DNA from: Spinellus fusiger
Lineage: Eukaryota > Mucoromycota > Mucoromycetes > Mucorales > Phycomycetaceae
NCBI GenBank assembly: GCA_025094145.1
Contig: JALLLS010000048.1
Location: 217,553 to 281,552 of the forward strand
Direction of reading: 5' to 3'
Length of the DNA stretch: 64,000 bases
Positions 1 through 12,439 of the stretch are shown in pieces. Position numbers and translations under genes: made by a program. The first letter of the stretch is position 1. Each line of letters opens with the position of its first letter. The notes beneath the pieces were generated by a model. It worked only from the letters and a program-made list of their open reading frames with translations, was not told where the DNA came from and did not search any database.

Positions 1-340
1 TTGAATGTTGGCTATAGAAGAGAAACCCCCGCATGAATGTCAAATGACTCTAAAAGATAAGTGAAAAATACATGAACTGCGCGTTGAAGAAAAGAGACTA
101 TACAAATAAAAATAAAAGGAAGAGGCATGGAATAGAATTCTATAAAACAGAAATGCTTAAGTGATAAGAACACAAAGAGTACAAGAACATGAAGATAAGG
201 GACTTGTACAGGGATTTCCATGAAGGTGTGTTTTGTAGGTACCAATAGAAGAATAACAAGGAAAATGACAATATAGAAAGAAGAATGTTGTGTTTTACAG
301 TAGGATTAAAAAGGGCACTCTCAGGTTTGTTCTTGGCCAT
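1..340. other. AT-rich flank downstream of the HMG-box gene
   Basis: This stretch follows the stop codon of the minus-strand HMG-box gene. The open frames in it encode low-complexity hydrophobic peptides without recognisable domains, so I see only 3' flanking sequence. The window edge cuts off whatever gene comes next. Confidence 0.5.
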
Positions 341-1320
341 TCACCAATGAGAGAGTATATCAGCACTGTAATAAACAGAATTACAGACATCCGACATACC
401 AGGAGCACACAAGAAACGAGGATCAATGCATGACTGTGAGTGGGCCAGCTCGTCATTTGATTTCAATGGCCCATCTATAGCCAATGGAACAGAATGCATT
501 TCATCAAAGGCACATTCAGAGTGATAGTCAGAGGGAGAATAGCACATATTAAAGTCAGTAGGCTGGGGAGTCGACAGAGAAATGCAGTCTGGAGTGGTCT
601 CATTCAATATAAAGTTCGACATGGTATCAGAATAAGGTGAAGGGTTTAGGCTGTACATGTGGGGTGAATAGGTGGTAGTGGAGCCATAGAGAGAGGCGGA
701 GGTATGTGACAAGGGAGAAGCCCAGAGTAGATCATCAGAGTACACAATGGGTGGAGAGACAGGTTCAACAATCAAATAAGGAGTTATACACGAACTCAGT
801 TGCAGAACCTTATTATCGTGGTGTGTGCTTTGAAAGTGTCGATCTTCATTGTACTGATTCAAATAGTCAAGGGTAGTGCGGTCATGGAATAGAAGTTCCA
901 TCATTCGGTTATTGCTGGCTAATTTAGAAGTGAATTTATCCTTTGGACGCATAGTGTATTTACGTGTCGTGCGATTGGTTTTCTTCTGGGGTGCATATTT
1001 GTAGCCAGGATACCTATTCCAAGAATGAGTTTAGTAAAAAGGAAAAGACACTTTCTAATAAACATTTACTTTTTGGCATGTTCTTCTTTTGCCTTGTTGG
1101 CTTGATCCCGGAAAGGGGCCTTTTCTTCTTCCGTGGCCTCCTTCCACCACTTGGCAATAATTTTAGAAATATCACGGTGGTTGGCACCGGGACATTGTGC
1201 TACAATTTCACCCTGTTTTGCTAGGCGATAAGCAAGAAAGCAGTTCATAGGACGAGGGACTTTGGTGGATTTCTTCTTGTGAATGGGTTTCATAGATAGG
1301 TTGTTTCTTTGAGTAGTCAT
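341..1320 (-). CDS. HMG-box (MATA_HMG type) transcription factor
   Basis: Predicted sequence-specific DNA-binding protein of the MATA_HMG class, the family that includes fungal mating-type and sex-locus regulators as well as many other regulators. Two exons, 1320-1070 and 1013-341, are joined by a 56-bp GT-AG intron. The phase works and gives 307 residues. The HMG box spans about residues 21-92: it opens with the motif VPRPMNCFLAYR, has the helix with IIAKWWK, and closes across the splice junction with the family-typical HAKKYPGYKYAP, which confirms the intron. The remaining ~215 residues are Ser/Thr/Tyr-rich and look disordered, with no second domain. The neighbours (NOL8-like, CC2D1-like) are not the triose-phosphate transporter and RNA helicase that flank the Mucorales sex locus, so I do not call this sexM/sexP. 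It could be a paralogous regulator. The family call is secure; the target genes are unknown. Confidence 0.88.
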
Positions 1321-1979
1321 GATGAAGTGATTGGATGACGGAATGAGCTGTGATGTCTTGGATGTCCTTCATGATTCTCTTTGTATTTATACCAGGTAAA
1401 TTGCAGAAATCCAAGGAGAGCTGTCAAGGCACAGACTCTGTTATTCTGGATCGCTCAGCAAATCAACTATAATACCATTTTAGGATATACTTCCGTATTC
1501 ATGCTTATTTCTGGGGTTGATGGCACACAGACTTAATGAATTGATGAATGAATTGATGAGTGAATGAATTGATGAATGGATAAATTAGCGAATGAAAAAG
1601 AAAAGACGGAATTTTTCGGATAACAGAGGCGATTCATTTCCATTGATGGTTTATCACCGATATATTAGGCTTCTCTTTCTCCATCCCTTTGACCCTTTAA
1701 CCACGTGTCTACTTGGTGAATATCTCATACAGTGTACACACCATCTATACTACTGTAATAAATACCCACTTGAGCCAATCGTCATACCTTATACATTCTA
1801 CCCTGCATCTAATATTGGACAGTTATGCTAATAACAATAATATAAATAGCTAATTATACTGTACATCATCAATAGCCGATACAAATGCTGATATGAACAC
1901 TACTGTTAATGACAATGCTAATATTCACTACAATTTCCCACTAATAGTAAACATAATAAAAATAGTTCTAATGTTTATT
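1321..1979. other. Intergenic region upstream of the HMG gene
   Basis: About 660 bp between the HMG-box start and the 3' end of the NOL8-like gene. A degenerate GAATGAATT/GATGAATG tract lies at about 1530-1595. No convincing coding segment is seen. It should hold the HMG gene promoter and the NOL8-like gene terminator. Confidence 0.5.
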
Positions 1980-4440
1980 TTACTTTAATCCATGTGATGC
2001 TTGCTTTTTTTGCTTCTTCACGGCGCTCTTTTGACGCTTCTTCAGGATTTCTCCCACTTCACTTCGGGATGTTCTCCATTTTGAAAGATGACTCTCTCTG
2101 TTATTATTGCCAAGGCATGAGTCATTTTTTTATACTCTATAGCTAGCTACACCTGTTTACCTGTCTTGTACTTGCTGGAACAGACCATGTGTATCATAAG
2201 CAAGACAGCTCCTAAGACATAGCCAAGGCGTATAAGTTACAGAATCAATAGGTCCTACCTAATGCTCACTTTTTCAGTAAACTAGGATCTTCCATATGGA
2301 AGAAAAAGAATAGTCCAAGTCCAACCGGTGCCTATACTCTTCTGATGAATACATTTGCATTAAGAGTGTCATGTTACATACCTCTTTGTTCTTTAATACG
2401 AGATGAGGTGCATCTAATATATCAGTTTCATTTTCATTTTCTATTTCTATTTCTGCTTCTTCTGCTTCTGCTTCTTCTTCTGCTTTTCCGAATAGTTTAA
2501 AGGAGCCGGCTATTTAAAGAACAAAGTCAATAAATGCACATAAATGAAATGTCCCACCATCAGTGCCAAAGAGAGGTTTAAGATTAACATTGACTGCAAA
2601 GTGTCTATCTTTAGAGACAATAGGAACTGCACTGGATGGTTTTGAGTTTCCTAGTCAGAAGTAAGCAATACTGGTAGAAAATGGAGCTATATACCTATGT
2701 ATTCCTCTTCTTCCTCTTCTTCCTTTTCTTCAATATCCTCAGCATCTTCATCCTCAGAATCAGTCTTTTCTGTTGGTGTCTGCTTAGGTTGGATCTTGTA
2801 ACTATTAGCATCTTTTGCATCAGGATCAAAACGAGCACTATTGTTCCATAGATTGGTGGTCTTTCTATCAATAAAACACAACAGTTAATTCTATTATTCA
2901 TTGTAATACTGCCCAATAGAGTATGAATCTTACTGCTTTACAACACCCCTTTCACCAAACATAGCTTTAAGAATATCAAGTGATTGGTCTTTTTCTGCTG
3001 TTAATTCCCTCGCAATATCATCCTGTGATTTTTCATTGACATTTTCAGTTTCATTCTGATCAATAAAGTCCTCTCCAAGCTTAAATCGCTCATCTCCCTT
3101 GAATCGACTCTGCAAAGCTAATCTCTGCTGTCCCATTTCACCCTCAAGCACTGGGTTGATTTTGATGCCTAATAAAATATCAGTAGTGAGTTAAATGGTC
3201 ATCATTGGGTGACAATTACTTATTTCTTCTTCATCATCCTCTTCATCTGAATCAAACATCCATTTAGCATCTCTTGGCAGTTCTTTGACTGGTTCTGCTG
3301 ATAATTCCTCTGATAATTCCTCTGATTCTGTTTCAAAGCTGATGTGTTGTGTTCGATTGGAATCTTTCATAGCAGCAAAGGAATCCTTTAATATCTTGGC
3401 ACGCATTGTCTGGTCGGCTTCCTTTTGTTCAAGAGCAGCCAGACGCTTTGCATTGTCTCTTTGACGCTAACAGAATAGAAACATCAGTTGGTCTCTACAA
3501 GAGTCTAAGAAATAGCACCCATTACCTTGGCTTCTATTGAATTATCTTGCATTTCAATATCTTCTTGTTCTTTTACTTCATGCTCTTCTATCTCCTCTTC
3601 TTGGTATTCTTTATCTTCATTATTTTCTTCTTCTATCTCTTTGGCTTCTTCCTCTTCTCTCTTTAAAGTATCAAATCTATCTTCCTCATAATCCTCATAG
3701 CGTGTTGGTAATTCTCTCAGGGATTTCATACGACCACCAATGTTGTATAGCTTTGTCAGATTGTTCTTGTAATGAGAAGGATCAAATACAAGCTATTCTC
3801 TTTTATGAGTTCTCCAAGTTCATGTTTACAGTTTTCTTTCCCCACTTACAGTAGTGCCATTGTCCCTCTTCAAACGAACCACAGCAATGGCTCGTCCATA
3901 ACGACCTCGTTTCCATCCCTTGCGATCTTTCATGTTGCTGTCTGTCACAGGCTTCATATTCTTTGCCATGAATCCATCGCTCTCATTCACTCGCTCTCTT
4001 CTTTTCCGTCTCTTCTCTTCTCTTTCTACTAAGGATATCTCTTCTTTACGCTTCTTTTCCAGGTAGTCTTCTTTTGCTTCTTCTAATTTAAGTATGGTTC
4101 CTTTCCATTTTGCTCCATTGTAGACAGCCAGACCTAAAATCAAGGGTCAACAAGCAGATCAATAAACAAACACACTGTTCAGACCTTACATGAAGTCCAC
4201 TGCTTGGTAGTTGTAGTCATTGTCATATGTCCGAACCCTCTGCATTTTCCTGCTTTTATCAGCTGTCAACCTTGCTATAAAACACTTACCTTCAGTGTCT
4301 TTGGCTACAGTGACATTCTTAAGGGCACCGAATCTACTGAATCTCTCCTGGATCTCACTCTCATCAACATTGGCGTGCAATCCACCGAGATAAATACGCT
4401 TTTCTACTATTTCTATCTCTGCGGGTGGAGGAGTGGCCAT
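1980..4440 (-). CDS. NOL8-like nucleolar RNA-binding protein
   Basis: Predicted nucleolar RRM protein related to metazoan NOL8, a family linked to ribosome biogenesis. I resolved ten exons: 4440-4290, 4249-4190, 4133-3850, 3792-3526, 3466-3220, 3168-2934, 2864-2695, 2509-2382, 2331-2270 and 2097-1980. Phases agree throughout and give 573 residues. The N-terminal RRM (about residues 13-92) has RNP2 as RIYLGGL and RNP1 as CRGFGHMTM. The RNP1 segment appears only when the second intron boundary is placed so that the frame shifts, which supports this model. NOL8-like features follow: a YNGAKWKG segment, acidic and Lys-rich coiled stretches, a PVGLGLFFFFHMEDP motif near the C-terminus, and a basic tail starting at KWRTSRSEV. 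The start lies 285 bp from the divergent CC2D1-like gene, so the two probably share a promoter. Introns are about 40-165 bp. Confidence 0.85.
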
Positions 4441-4725
4441 GAGGAAATGAATGAATGAATGAAATAATAATAATAATTTTTTATCTGCATGTAAGTTAAT
4501 GTGTGGCATGGACCTATAAAGTGTACTGCTTTATTTATCTGAGATCTATCTCTACCTACTTTATGTTATCTTTTATCCAATCATTGATTTAAAAAAGAGA
4601 AAGTGTAGATAAAAAGCTCCCCTGGGACTCTAGAAAAGAACAGTCCTAGACAGTAAAGTCATCCTTAATGACGCAGAGACAATGGTAGTACGCTTGAACA
4701 CCTGTTTACTTAACTTACACCCTCC
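4441..4725. promoter_or_regulatory. Divergent promoter between NOL8-like and CC2D1-like genes
   Basis: 285 bp separate two oppositely directed start codons. The region is AT-rich and includes a short (AAT)n tract next to the NOL8-like start. No specific factor site was identified. The promoter role is inferred only from the head-to-head arrangement. Confidence 0.6.
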
Positions 4726-7206
4726 ATGGACACTTATGCCGAGTTATTTAATGAGCCTTCCATAGACGAAAATGACTTGGATGACCCTGAGTTACTGGTA
4801 TAAAAAAAAAGAAAGAAAAAGAAAAAGGCACTGCTACAGAAGACCTCGCCAACTGAGTCTTATTTCTATACTTGTTTTACAGCAACAACTAGAGATATTA
4901 TCTTCAGGTGTGCCAAAGAAACAAGCACCAAAGAAACAAGTACCAGAAAAAGAACTTGCCAATAAACAGGTGCCCAAGAAAGAATCCTTGACTATGGAGG
5001 ACTATACTGATTTGATGGACGACAAGAATATTGATGTGGATTTGGACGAAGCTGACCTTCAAGACCCTCACTTGCTTGTAAGTATAGGAGTGAAGGGTCG
5101 GGAGAGACTACACTTGGTTTTTCTTTGATGATTATGACGCATATCTTATTAGGGTGAGCTATCAAAGCTATCTGGCAATGATACAGAGGATACACCACCT
5201 CCTCTACTCACTCAACAAGAGGCTCAGCAACAAGCAGCCCATTATCAACAATTAGCACTGGCAGCCAAGAAGCAGGGGGATAAACAAATGGCCCTGGATT
5301 ATTTACGTCAGTCAAAGGCTATTTCTCGGGAGTATTCAGAGAGTATTCAGACAAGTGAGCCAATACCAGCAGCTGTGGAGGAAGAGGCAAGACATTCTAT
5401 TCACAGTAAGGCAAAGAGAGAACCTACACTACCACCACCAGCAGCAGCAACAGCAACAGTAACAATGTCAACATCGATATCAACACCACCACCACCACCA
5501 ACGCCAGTATCACTGGAAAAGGCACAGAAACTTCTTGCCCTTGTAGCAAAGCGCCAAAAAGAGTATAAACAAGCAGCTATTCATTACAAAACACTTGGTA
5601 ATAGTTCAGCCGCCAAAGAAATGATTCAACACTCCAAAGAACTCCTTCGTTTAGGCGTCCAAATCAACCAGGGACGCATCAGTGATTTTGACACTGTAGA
5701 AAGATCTATTCTCCCTGCCCCTCCTATGGATCTGGGCAGAGGGCCTATTTCTATACCCTCATCCTACCCAAATGTTGCTCTTCACTCACCCGAATCCCAA
5801 CTCAATGACCAAATAGCCATCTGCCACCGACTATCCCTCCAACACACCGCTCATACTGCATATGTAGGCTATTCCAAATCACTCAAGGAGAACAATGTAT
5901 ATGATCAACTAGAAAAGGCACTCGTAGCAGATCGACTGTTGATGACTTCTCAGGATACCCTACCCAGTTTCCATTATGAACAAGTGGAATACACTTACAC
6001 TCATACCATTGACTCTATTCCTGCCAACCAAATGGAACTGAGGATCATTAAAGCATCAGGTCTACCTACCTTGGACATTGCCACTGTTCTAGAGCCTTAT
6101 GTGACTTATGACTTTGGAGGATGGCCACCTGAGAACTCGCCACAATCTGCTCTTGGAAAGGGCGAAACAGGAGTCAAAAGAGACACCGAGCCCGTGTTTG
6201 ATGTAGCGGTGCCTGTGCCTATCAGCCGCACCAGTCGTGTGTTTTTGCGCTACTTGCAAAGAAAGAAACTTGTCTTGGAAGTATGGCATAACAAGTACAG
6301 TCTTGGTGTGTTCCGTCGCCCAGTGTCTTTAGGAAAGGTGACTTTGCCGCTGGATCGGCTTTTGACCAAGACATCTCTGCAAGGGGACTTTGATGTGAGT
6401 CTTTCATTCCAAAACATGATGTATTTATAATGTGCTTGTTATAGATCCTGGACAGTGGTCGAAAAAAGACAGGTGGCAAGTTATCTATAGCATTAAGTGT
6501 AAGAGAGCCATTGGCAGGCAGTGACACCGTTAAGAAGACAGAGCCATGGCTTGTTGTAGATGGGACAGGGGATTTTACTCTGAATCTATTGGTTTCTACT
6601 GGCCTAGTGCCTGCTCATCGACGCACTACAGCTATAGCAGTAAGCCATTCCTCACCACCACCATCACCACTTTCAGAACAGACACAAGCACAAGCACAAG
6701 CACAAGCACAAGCACAGGTGCAGACACAGACACAGACACAGACACAAGCATCTCCGTTTTTGAATAACACATCTCATACACCTAACACCGTACTAGAAGA
6801 AGCAGAAGAAGAACACAACAGGTAGCTCTTTTCTTCTTCCCAAATACTGCTCTCTTTTCTCAATGGCCTTCTATTCTTCAGTGTAGACAGTCTTGTCTCC
6901 AATATGGTGCTAGAACACGAAATCAAATGTGTAGAAGCAGCCCTTGCCAAACACTCCAATGAATCCCTCATCGAACGACAACAAGCTCTTGCTATTAAAA
7001 TGAATATGCTTGTCATTCAAGTACAGACAGGTATGTTGGACATGGAAACCTACTTGGCGTCTGTCCAAACACGTATGGAAAGAGACCGTCAACTGGCTGT
7101 TATTTTCAAGCAGCATGGGAAACTGGGTCTTGCTAAAGAAGCACTCTTGCGTAAGAAAATGATGCAGCAAGAGCTTGAAGAAGCAAGAGAAGCCATGGAG
7201 TCCTAA
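4726..7206 (+). CDS. CC2D1/Lgd-like protein (DM14 and C2 domains)
   Basis: Homologue of CC2D1A/CC2D1B (Drosophila Lgd), proteins that bind the ESCRT-III subunit CHMP4/Shrub and act in endosomal sorting. Five exons, 4726-4797, 4883-5077, 5153-6394, 6445-6821 and 6882-7206, join in phase to 736 residues. Two DM14-like helical segments are visible: one around QQAAHYQQLALAAKKQGD (~residue 115) and one around LEKAQKLLALVAKRQKEYK (~residue 215). Animal proteins usually have four. A C2 domain follows at about residues 370-530 and includes LEPYVTYDFGGWP and LVLEVWHNK. After a Gln/Ala/Thr tandem tract encoded at about 6680-6750, a helical C-terminus matches the family (AIFKQHGKLGLAKEAL). Pro-rich and Thr-rich linkers are low complexity. 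The family is clear; conservation of the ESCRT-III role is inferred. Confidence 0.87.
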
Positions 7207-8518
7207 CAGAAATAAAAATAATTTTATCTTTACAAGCCAATGATTTGAGTTTTATCGACATACTATGTATGTCAAATAAGAGGGAGGAGGATGTGGAGGA
7301 GATATATAGATATATAGATCATAGAAAAGAAGAGTAGTTATATAGTCATGAAGATGAAATGATGAATATAGACTGTTCTGTTATAAGATTAGCATATTCA
7401 ACAGGGAGATTATGCGCTGAATTACCACCGTGTGTTGAGACGTAAAGCTATCTGTCAAAAGTGTGGGGCCAATTCACATGTGGTATTTCTTTCTTTCTTT
7501 CTTTCTTTCTTCATTTGAAGGTTATACTTTGTTATGACTATATATCTATGAATTTTCAAGATAGAAACATTACACTTTTAATAGATATAGAAAATAATAT
7601 TTGTAGTGTATAAAAGTGGTTTATTATAAAGTTATTCATTATTTTGTATGCCAAACTATACTTTTATTGCTTAGTTAAAGTAGTTTGAAGTTGGATTGTT
7701 CTAACTATTTTGATGAGTAACTTTATGATGTACTATTTTTTTGTTCTATTTTCTTATTTTTAATGGCAACCACTATATGCTATCTTATGGGATGTCAGAA
7801 GATAATACATATAAATTATTTACCATGTGAGTTAAGACTAAACGTAGTAAGAACTTCTGTAGCTGAAAAGTGGAGTGACAATTTGAGGTGTATCATTATT
7901 ATTTCCAAAAAAAAAAAAAAAAAAAGCCTTTGATCGCTTATTTGTATTGAGAAAAACATTCAGCCAATCATGACAGCATAGAAATAAACGAGCGATGCAT
8001 TGCCCATTATTATACACTGTGAGATAGTCAGACTTGGCTATCATAGGCTTGGTGGGTGGCATAGCCTTCAACACCATAGAGCCCTAATGACAACTACCCT
8101 AACAGCTGATGTTCCAAAAGGAATAGGCTATAGAAACACCTTTAATATACTTCTTTAATAAACATTGGCTCTTTACTATACATTCAGGAAAGGCATTGCA
8201 GAGGCTAGTTGCTCTGGATCCACCACTAGGTCTGTAGTAGTGAAGTTCTTTTTCATAGTGCGTTACTATGTTACTCGCTTATATTCCTCTTTGTGTTTCT
8301 GTCTTTGTCAGTGTAAGACAGGTATCCTGCCAAGAAGGGCAGTAATCTCCAGTAAGAACCATTTTCCAAGCATATTAACAATTCAGGAAGTATTCATTTG
8401 TGCCTACATACCCTCCCCCCTCATTATCACTGTTATTTGTTTTCACTGTAAGAGTAAGTCGCTCTTCAAGAGGCCCTACGAGCTACCAACGATTCTTACA
8501 TTGCTCAGCATTACAATA
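7207..8518. other. Intergenic AT-rich region with a CTTT microsatellite
   Basis: 3' flank of the CC2D1-like gene. It contains a (CTTT)n microsatellite at about 7484-7512 and a poly-A run near 7908-7925. A short stretch at about 7400-7480 reads as protein containing AICQKCGANSHV, which resembles a zinc-ribbon piece of a dead transposase. It has no start, no continuation, and ends at a GT. The rest shows no recognisable gene. Confidence 0.45.
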
Positions 8519-9460
8519 CCTAAAGATCTTTGGAATATATATATATATAACGGACTATCAAATATCAATGCTGTTCTGGTTGGCTAATGTGTTTGAAAAG
8601 ACCTTTTCATATAGTCTAAATAGTTTATTTCAAATACTTTTTTGATTATTTTAGCAATAATTATTGACTTTGCAATTGAGCGTTATAAAGTTGACTATAA
8701 AAGGAAGAATTGGAGATGGAGTAACAACTCAGACATTCTTCTTCTCTTAGCATAATGTTATTCTTAAGCACATAGTATTTTCAACATGGCAATGTTTGTA
8801 GTGTATTTATTACAAAACCTATACAATTATCTCCTGTGTTTATTTTCCATACTATAGAACCCAATCTATTTAAATGAAGAATAATATAGATATTCAGTCA
8901 ATGAATATCTATAACCTCTTTAGCAGCCGTCTCATTGTAACTGATCTCAGCTGTAGTGCTTAATGGGAACAGTGGACTGTTTCTAATACTGTCCTTTAGG
9001 CTCAAGATAAATATAAATATATATAAAAGAAAAGAAAAGAAAGTGATAGACACTACCAAAGGCTGTTCTTGAGATAAGAAAGGGTAAACTGTGTCTTCAT
9101 CTAGGCTACAGCTTATTTTACTGTGCAAATCATTTGTTGTACTGTTATTAGGCAATGAAAGACTCTTCTCAAGTCAATCCCAAGTAGTCTTCTATACTTT
9201 CAATGCTTTATAGGGTGTAGATTCTATTTCTACAAGGAATAAACGTGGGCAGTAGCTATACTATTATAATAAACAATATTATTCATCAACACTATAGTTT
9301 GTAAATAATACAATCTGATAGTAAGATGTTCTACAAAAATAAATTCCACACTAAATGCCCGAAACCCTTTGATTTTAAAACACAGTTCCATAAAAAGAAA
9401 TAATAAGTATTCTGTAATAAGATAGTACTTTCTCAAAAGCCAGAAAAATCTTTAGGTGTG
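8519..9460 (+). mobile_element. TA-flanked non-autonomous DNA element, copy 1
   Basis: A 942-bp repeat with terminal inverted ends (left CCTAAAGATC, right ATCTTTAGGTGTG), flanked by TA on both sides, as for Tc1/mariner-type insertions. Its inner ends match the copies at 25091, 30004 and 45630: near the left end GGCTAATGTGTTTGAAAAG, near the right end GCCAGAAAAATCTTTAGG. It encodes no transposase that I can see. Confidence 0.7.
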
Positions 9461-9855
9461 TACTAAAATCTTCAGGTGTAAATATTAGGAAACACAAGTG
9501 TACTTGCAATGCAGAAGCTTGTAATACAGATACAGAAGGATAATTCTATTTTTCAACCTTGATTGAATTCATCGATTAACAATGATATGTTATGCTAATC
9601 TGTATGACCAATATTATTCTTTTCTGGGTTAATTGTTTGACAAAATGCGATAGTAGTAGAAGCAATATTAAGGCAGTAATGATTTAACAGCAATAATAAA
9701 CATTAAAACATAAATCTCTGAGAAAAGTGGAGTGGTGTAACAGATGTAACTACAAACTTTGTACCATACAGATGGGAATTAGTATTAAAAAGTAGCTTAT
9801 AAACCACTTTTTATTTTGTTATTAAAATTGTTTTTAACCTTTCTTTTAATATATT
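9461..9855. other. Upstream region of the secreted KRE9-like gene
   Basis: About 395 bp of AT-rich DNA between the copy-1 element and the KRE9-like gene. It starts with a second short AATCTTCAGGTGTA just after the element end, possibly a partial duplicate terminus. No other signal was found. A promoter for the downstream gene is presumed. Confidence 0.35.
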
Positions 9856-10480
9856 ATGTTAAAATCATTCATAATTTCTATCGTTGCCTTGGTTTCCATT
9901 GTTTCTACAGCTAATGATAAGTGGGCTATTCAATTGTAAGATATTTGTCTGTTTGTCCTATGACCTACTCTAATAAACAATCCAGCACGTATCCTAGATA
10001 TCTCACTACATGGAAGGCCGGAAATAGATACAATGTTGAATGGTAACTGTTCAAACTGCATTTAGTTTTTATCTAATCGACATTCTTGTAATTGTTTAGG
10101 TCAACAGATGTTGGTGGAAACGAAATTCCTAAGGATGCTCGGTAAGCAATCAAAAATGTTATGGGGCCAGCCTTTATTCACATGTTTGTGTTTAGTGGTA
10201 AATTAGTGCTTACCAGTGTTTACCCAGATCCATACGCTGATCTTTTTAGTAAGTTGATAGAAAACCTCTGTATAATATATGCTAATAATTATATATTTTC
10301 TCAGTGGAGGCAAATGACTTTGATTTTCCTCTCAGCGACGGTTCAGTGGAGGTCTATATTCCTCAAGGGGTACTAAACAAAAAAAGTTATTACCTTTACT
10401 TCATAAGTGATGATGTGAATAGCTCACTACCATTAGATAAATCTAAACCATTTGCTATTGTGAGCAACCGTAGATTCTAA
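9856..10480 (+). CDS. Small secreted KRE9/KNH-like protein
   Basis: A five-exon gene whose exons (9856-9935, 9986-10042, 10100-10141, 10196-10248, 10305-10480) are each too short to stand out as open frames. Joined, they give 135 residues in one phase. Residues 1-18 form a classic signal peptide (MLKSFIISIVALVSIVSTA). The mature part fits the fungal KRE9/KNH-like, Ser-Thr-rich GPI-anchored family fold. It has TYPRYLTTWKAGNRYNVEW (the family's 'W-AG-Y-ITW' motif), then DGSVEVYIPQGV and YYLYFISD, the latter two typical of its final strands. It has no Ser/Thr-rich tail or hydrophobic C-terminus, so it is probably simply secreted. KRE9-family proteins are associated with cell-wall glucan assembly; that role here is inferred. 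All four introns have GTAAG or GTAAC donors and AG acceptors. It sits alone in transposon-rich DNA. Confidence 0.8.
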
Positions 10481-12439
10481 AACATAGTACTCTCCTTCAA
10501 ACTAATATCTACGTATTTATTCTTTAAGTCATTCTTTGTAGAATGCATATATATTTATATTTCTTATAATAAAAACATTCATATACATATTAGAAACTTC
10601 ACATCTAAATCAGACATAGAAAATAATATTATAATGAAATATAGAAAAACAGCAAGTGTATGCCATCAGTAGTCGATATTACTACTCATGACCTTCACCA
10701 AGAGTTTATATTTATAAAAACATTTATAAAAACTCGGATACATGGAAATAAAGTAAGTGGTTTCAATGGATTTTTTATTTTATTATAGCAATAGGGTATT
10801 ATCATATTCCTAAGGGTACTCCACAGCGTTATCTAATTTTGAGCCTAAGAATTCAGAGTTTTAGTCGTGTTTAATTGGACTCATTTTGAGTCGTGGAAGG
10901 GTAAGCTGTCTATCACAACTAAGCTCTCTTTTTCTCATAATGATCTTTTAGAGTATATCTTCAAACAATTATTCAAATATTATACTTATGAATGAAGTGT
11001 TAAGATATCATTTTTGAGATTGGCATTTACCTCCTACGAGCGATCTTCATTGTCCTGAACAAAATGTTTAATATCCAGTGTTCTAATTATTTTCTATTTT
11101 TCTTACTGTTTAAAGGCTTTTTCACTATACTTTTTATCGCCTTGAAATAATATGTTTTTCTTTTAGACTCTATGTTAGCATTCTAATAGTATAAGAAAAA
11201 TACTTGACTCATTTTTTAAATCACATGTTATTTTTATAATTAAGATAATCTTTCACCATTGCTTTCACCTCTTATTTCTTTATTGTTTCTATGATATTTG
11301 CCTAATATAACACCAAAGTATCTTTAAGAGCACTTATTATATGACTTTTAAAGTAAATTCCTAAGCCATATATTTGTTGTAGAAATAAGTAGAGAAGAAT
11401 AACAGTACAGAAGTATTATTTGATGAGCTCTATGCTTATGGCAGTGATGATATGCTTATGAAAATCTGCCAGTGTTGCTAATTTGAGAAGAAAAAAAAGT
11501 CATTTAAATTTTTGTTGTATAGTCAAATAATCTGCCTAATAAATAGCTATATGCTAGTTATATATTACAGGCTGTAGTTTTAAGAAATGAACTTTTTATT
11601 TTGTTTTTAGTTATGATCTGCTCAAAGAAATATTTAGACTCTAAGGCAACTAAAAGGGGTACTATACCAAAGAAAATTCACCAGTTGTGGTTCAGAACAG
11701 TCAAAAGGAAAAGGCCAACATGTACTTTGAGCACTCACAATAAACACTATACCATCGACATTTATGTTATATCATAGTTATATCAATAATTATAGTAGAA
11801 TAGAAGTATAAAATAATGACAAAAAAGTTAAATAAAAAATAGCATAGTTAATTATACGTTAACTAACTAAATACCTTTGGATTCAAGAAGTTATTAACAA
11901 CATTAGCACATCAATGGGTGATAAAAACTATCTATTTCCTCTATTATTGAATGCCTATTTATTTCTATGAACTAAAAATGCTACACAGTCAACAAGATAC
12001 AAATTAAGTAAAGAAAATATATGCTTGTAGACTCAACCTAAGGTTCTTACATGTATTTGGTTTTCATAAGAAATTATAACAAGTTTTTCAGATGCTAATC
12101 TTAATAAAAAAAATCAATTAAGACTTATTTACGTGATGATTGTTGAGAGTATGAATAGTCATCTGTTCTGTAAGATTTGGTCCACACTACCCATATCATA
12201 CTCTCTTACACGTATACATTCTCTAAGTAAAGTGAGCAGCAAAAATTAACTGCTTTTATTAATATTAATATTAATATCGAGCTATTTCTATATTAAAAGA
12301 TAACATACACTATTTCTCTTTATTTTATTTCATAACATCTCTTTTCATATGTCTAACTCATCCAACACAGTAAAAATCCTCACCAAAATTTCCAAGATGT
12401 ATTGAAAGAATATCAACATTGAGATTTTCTTAACTATCC
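10481..12439. other. AT-rich gene-free region
   Basis: Nearly 2 kb of very AT-rich sequence between the KRE9-like gene and a dead Tc1 element. I see no exon with domain similarity, no RNA gene and no clear repeat beyond short AT tracts. Confidence 0.5.

Noticed and set aside
341..1320. HMG gene as sexM/sexP and the window as the sex locus
   Set aside because: Neither flanking gene is the transporter or RNA helicase typical of the Mucorales sex locus, and the window edge prevents checking the other side.
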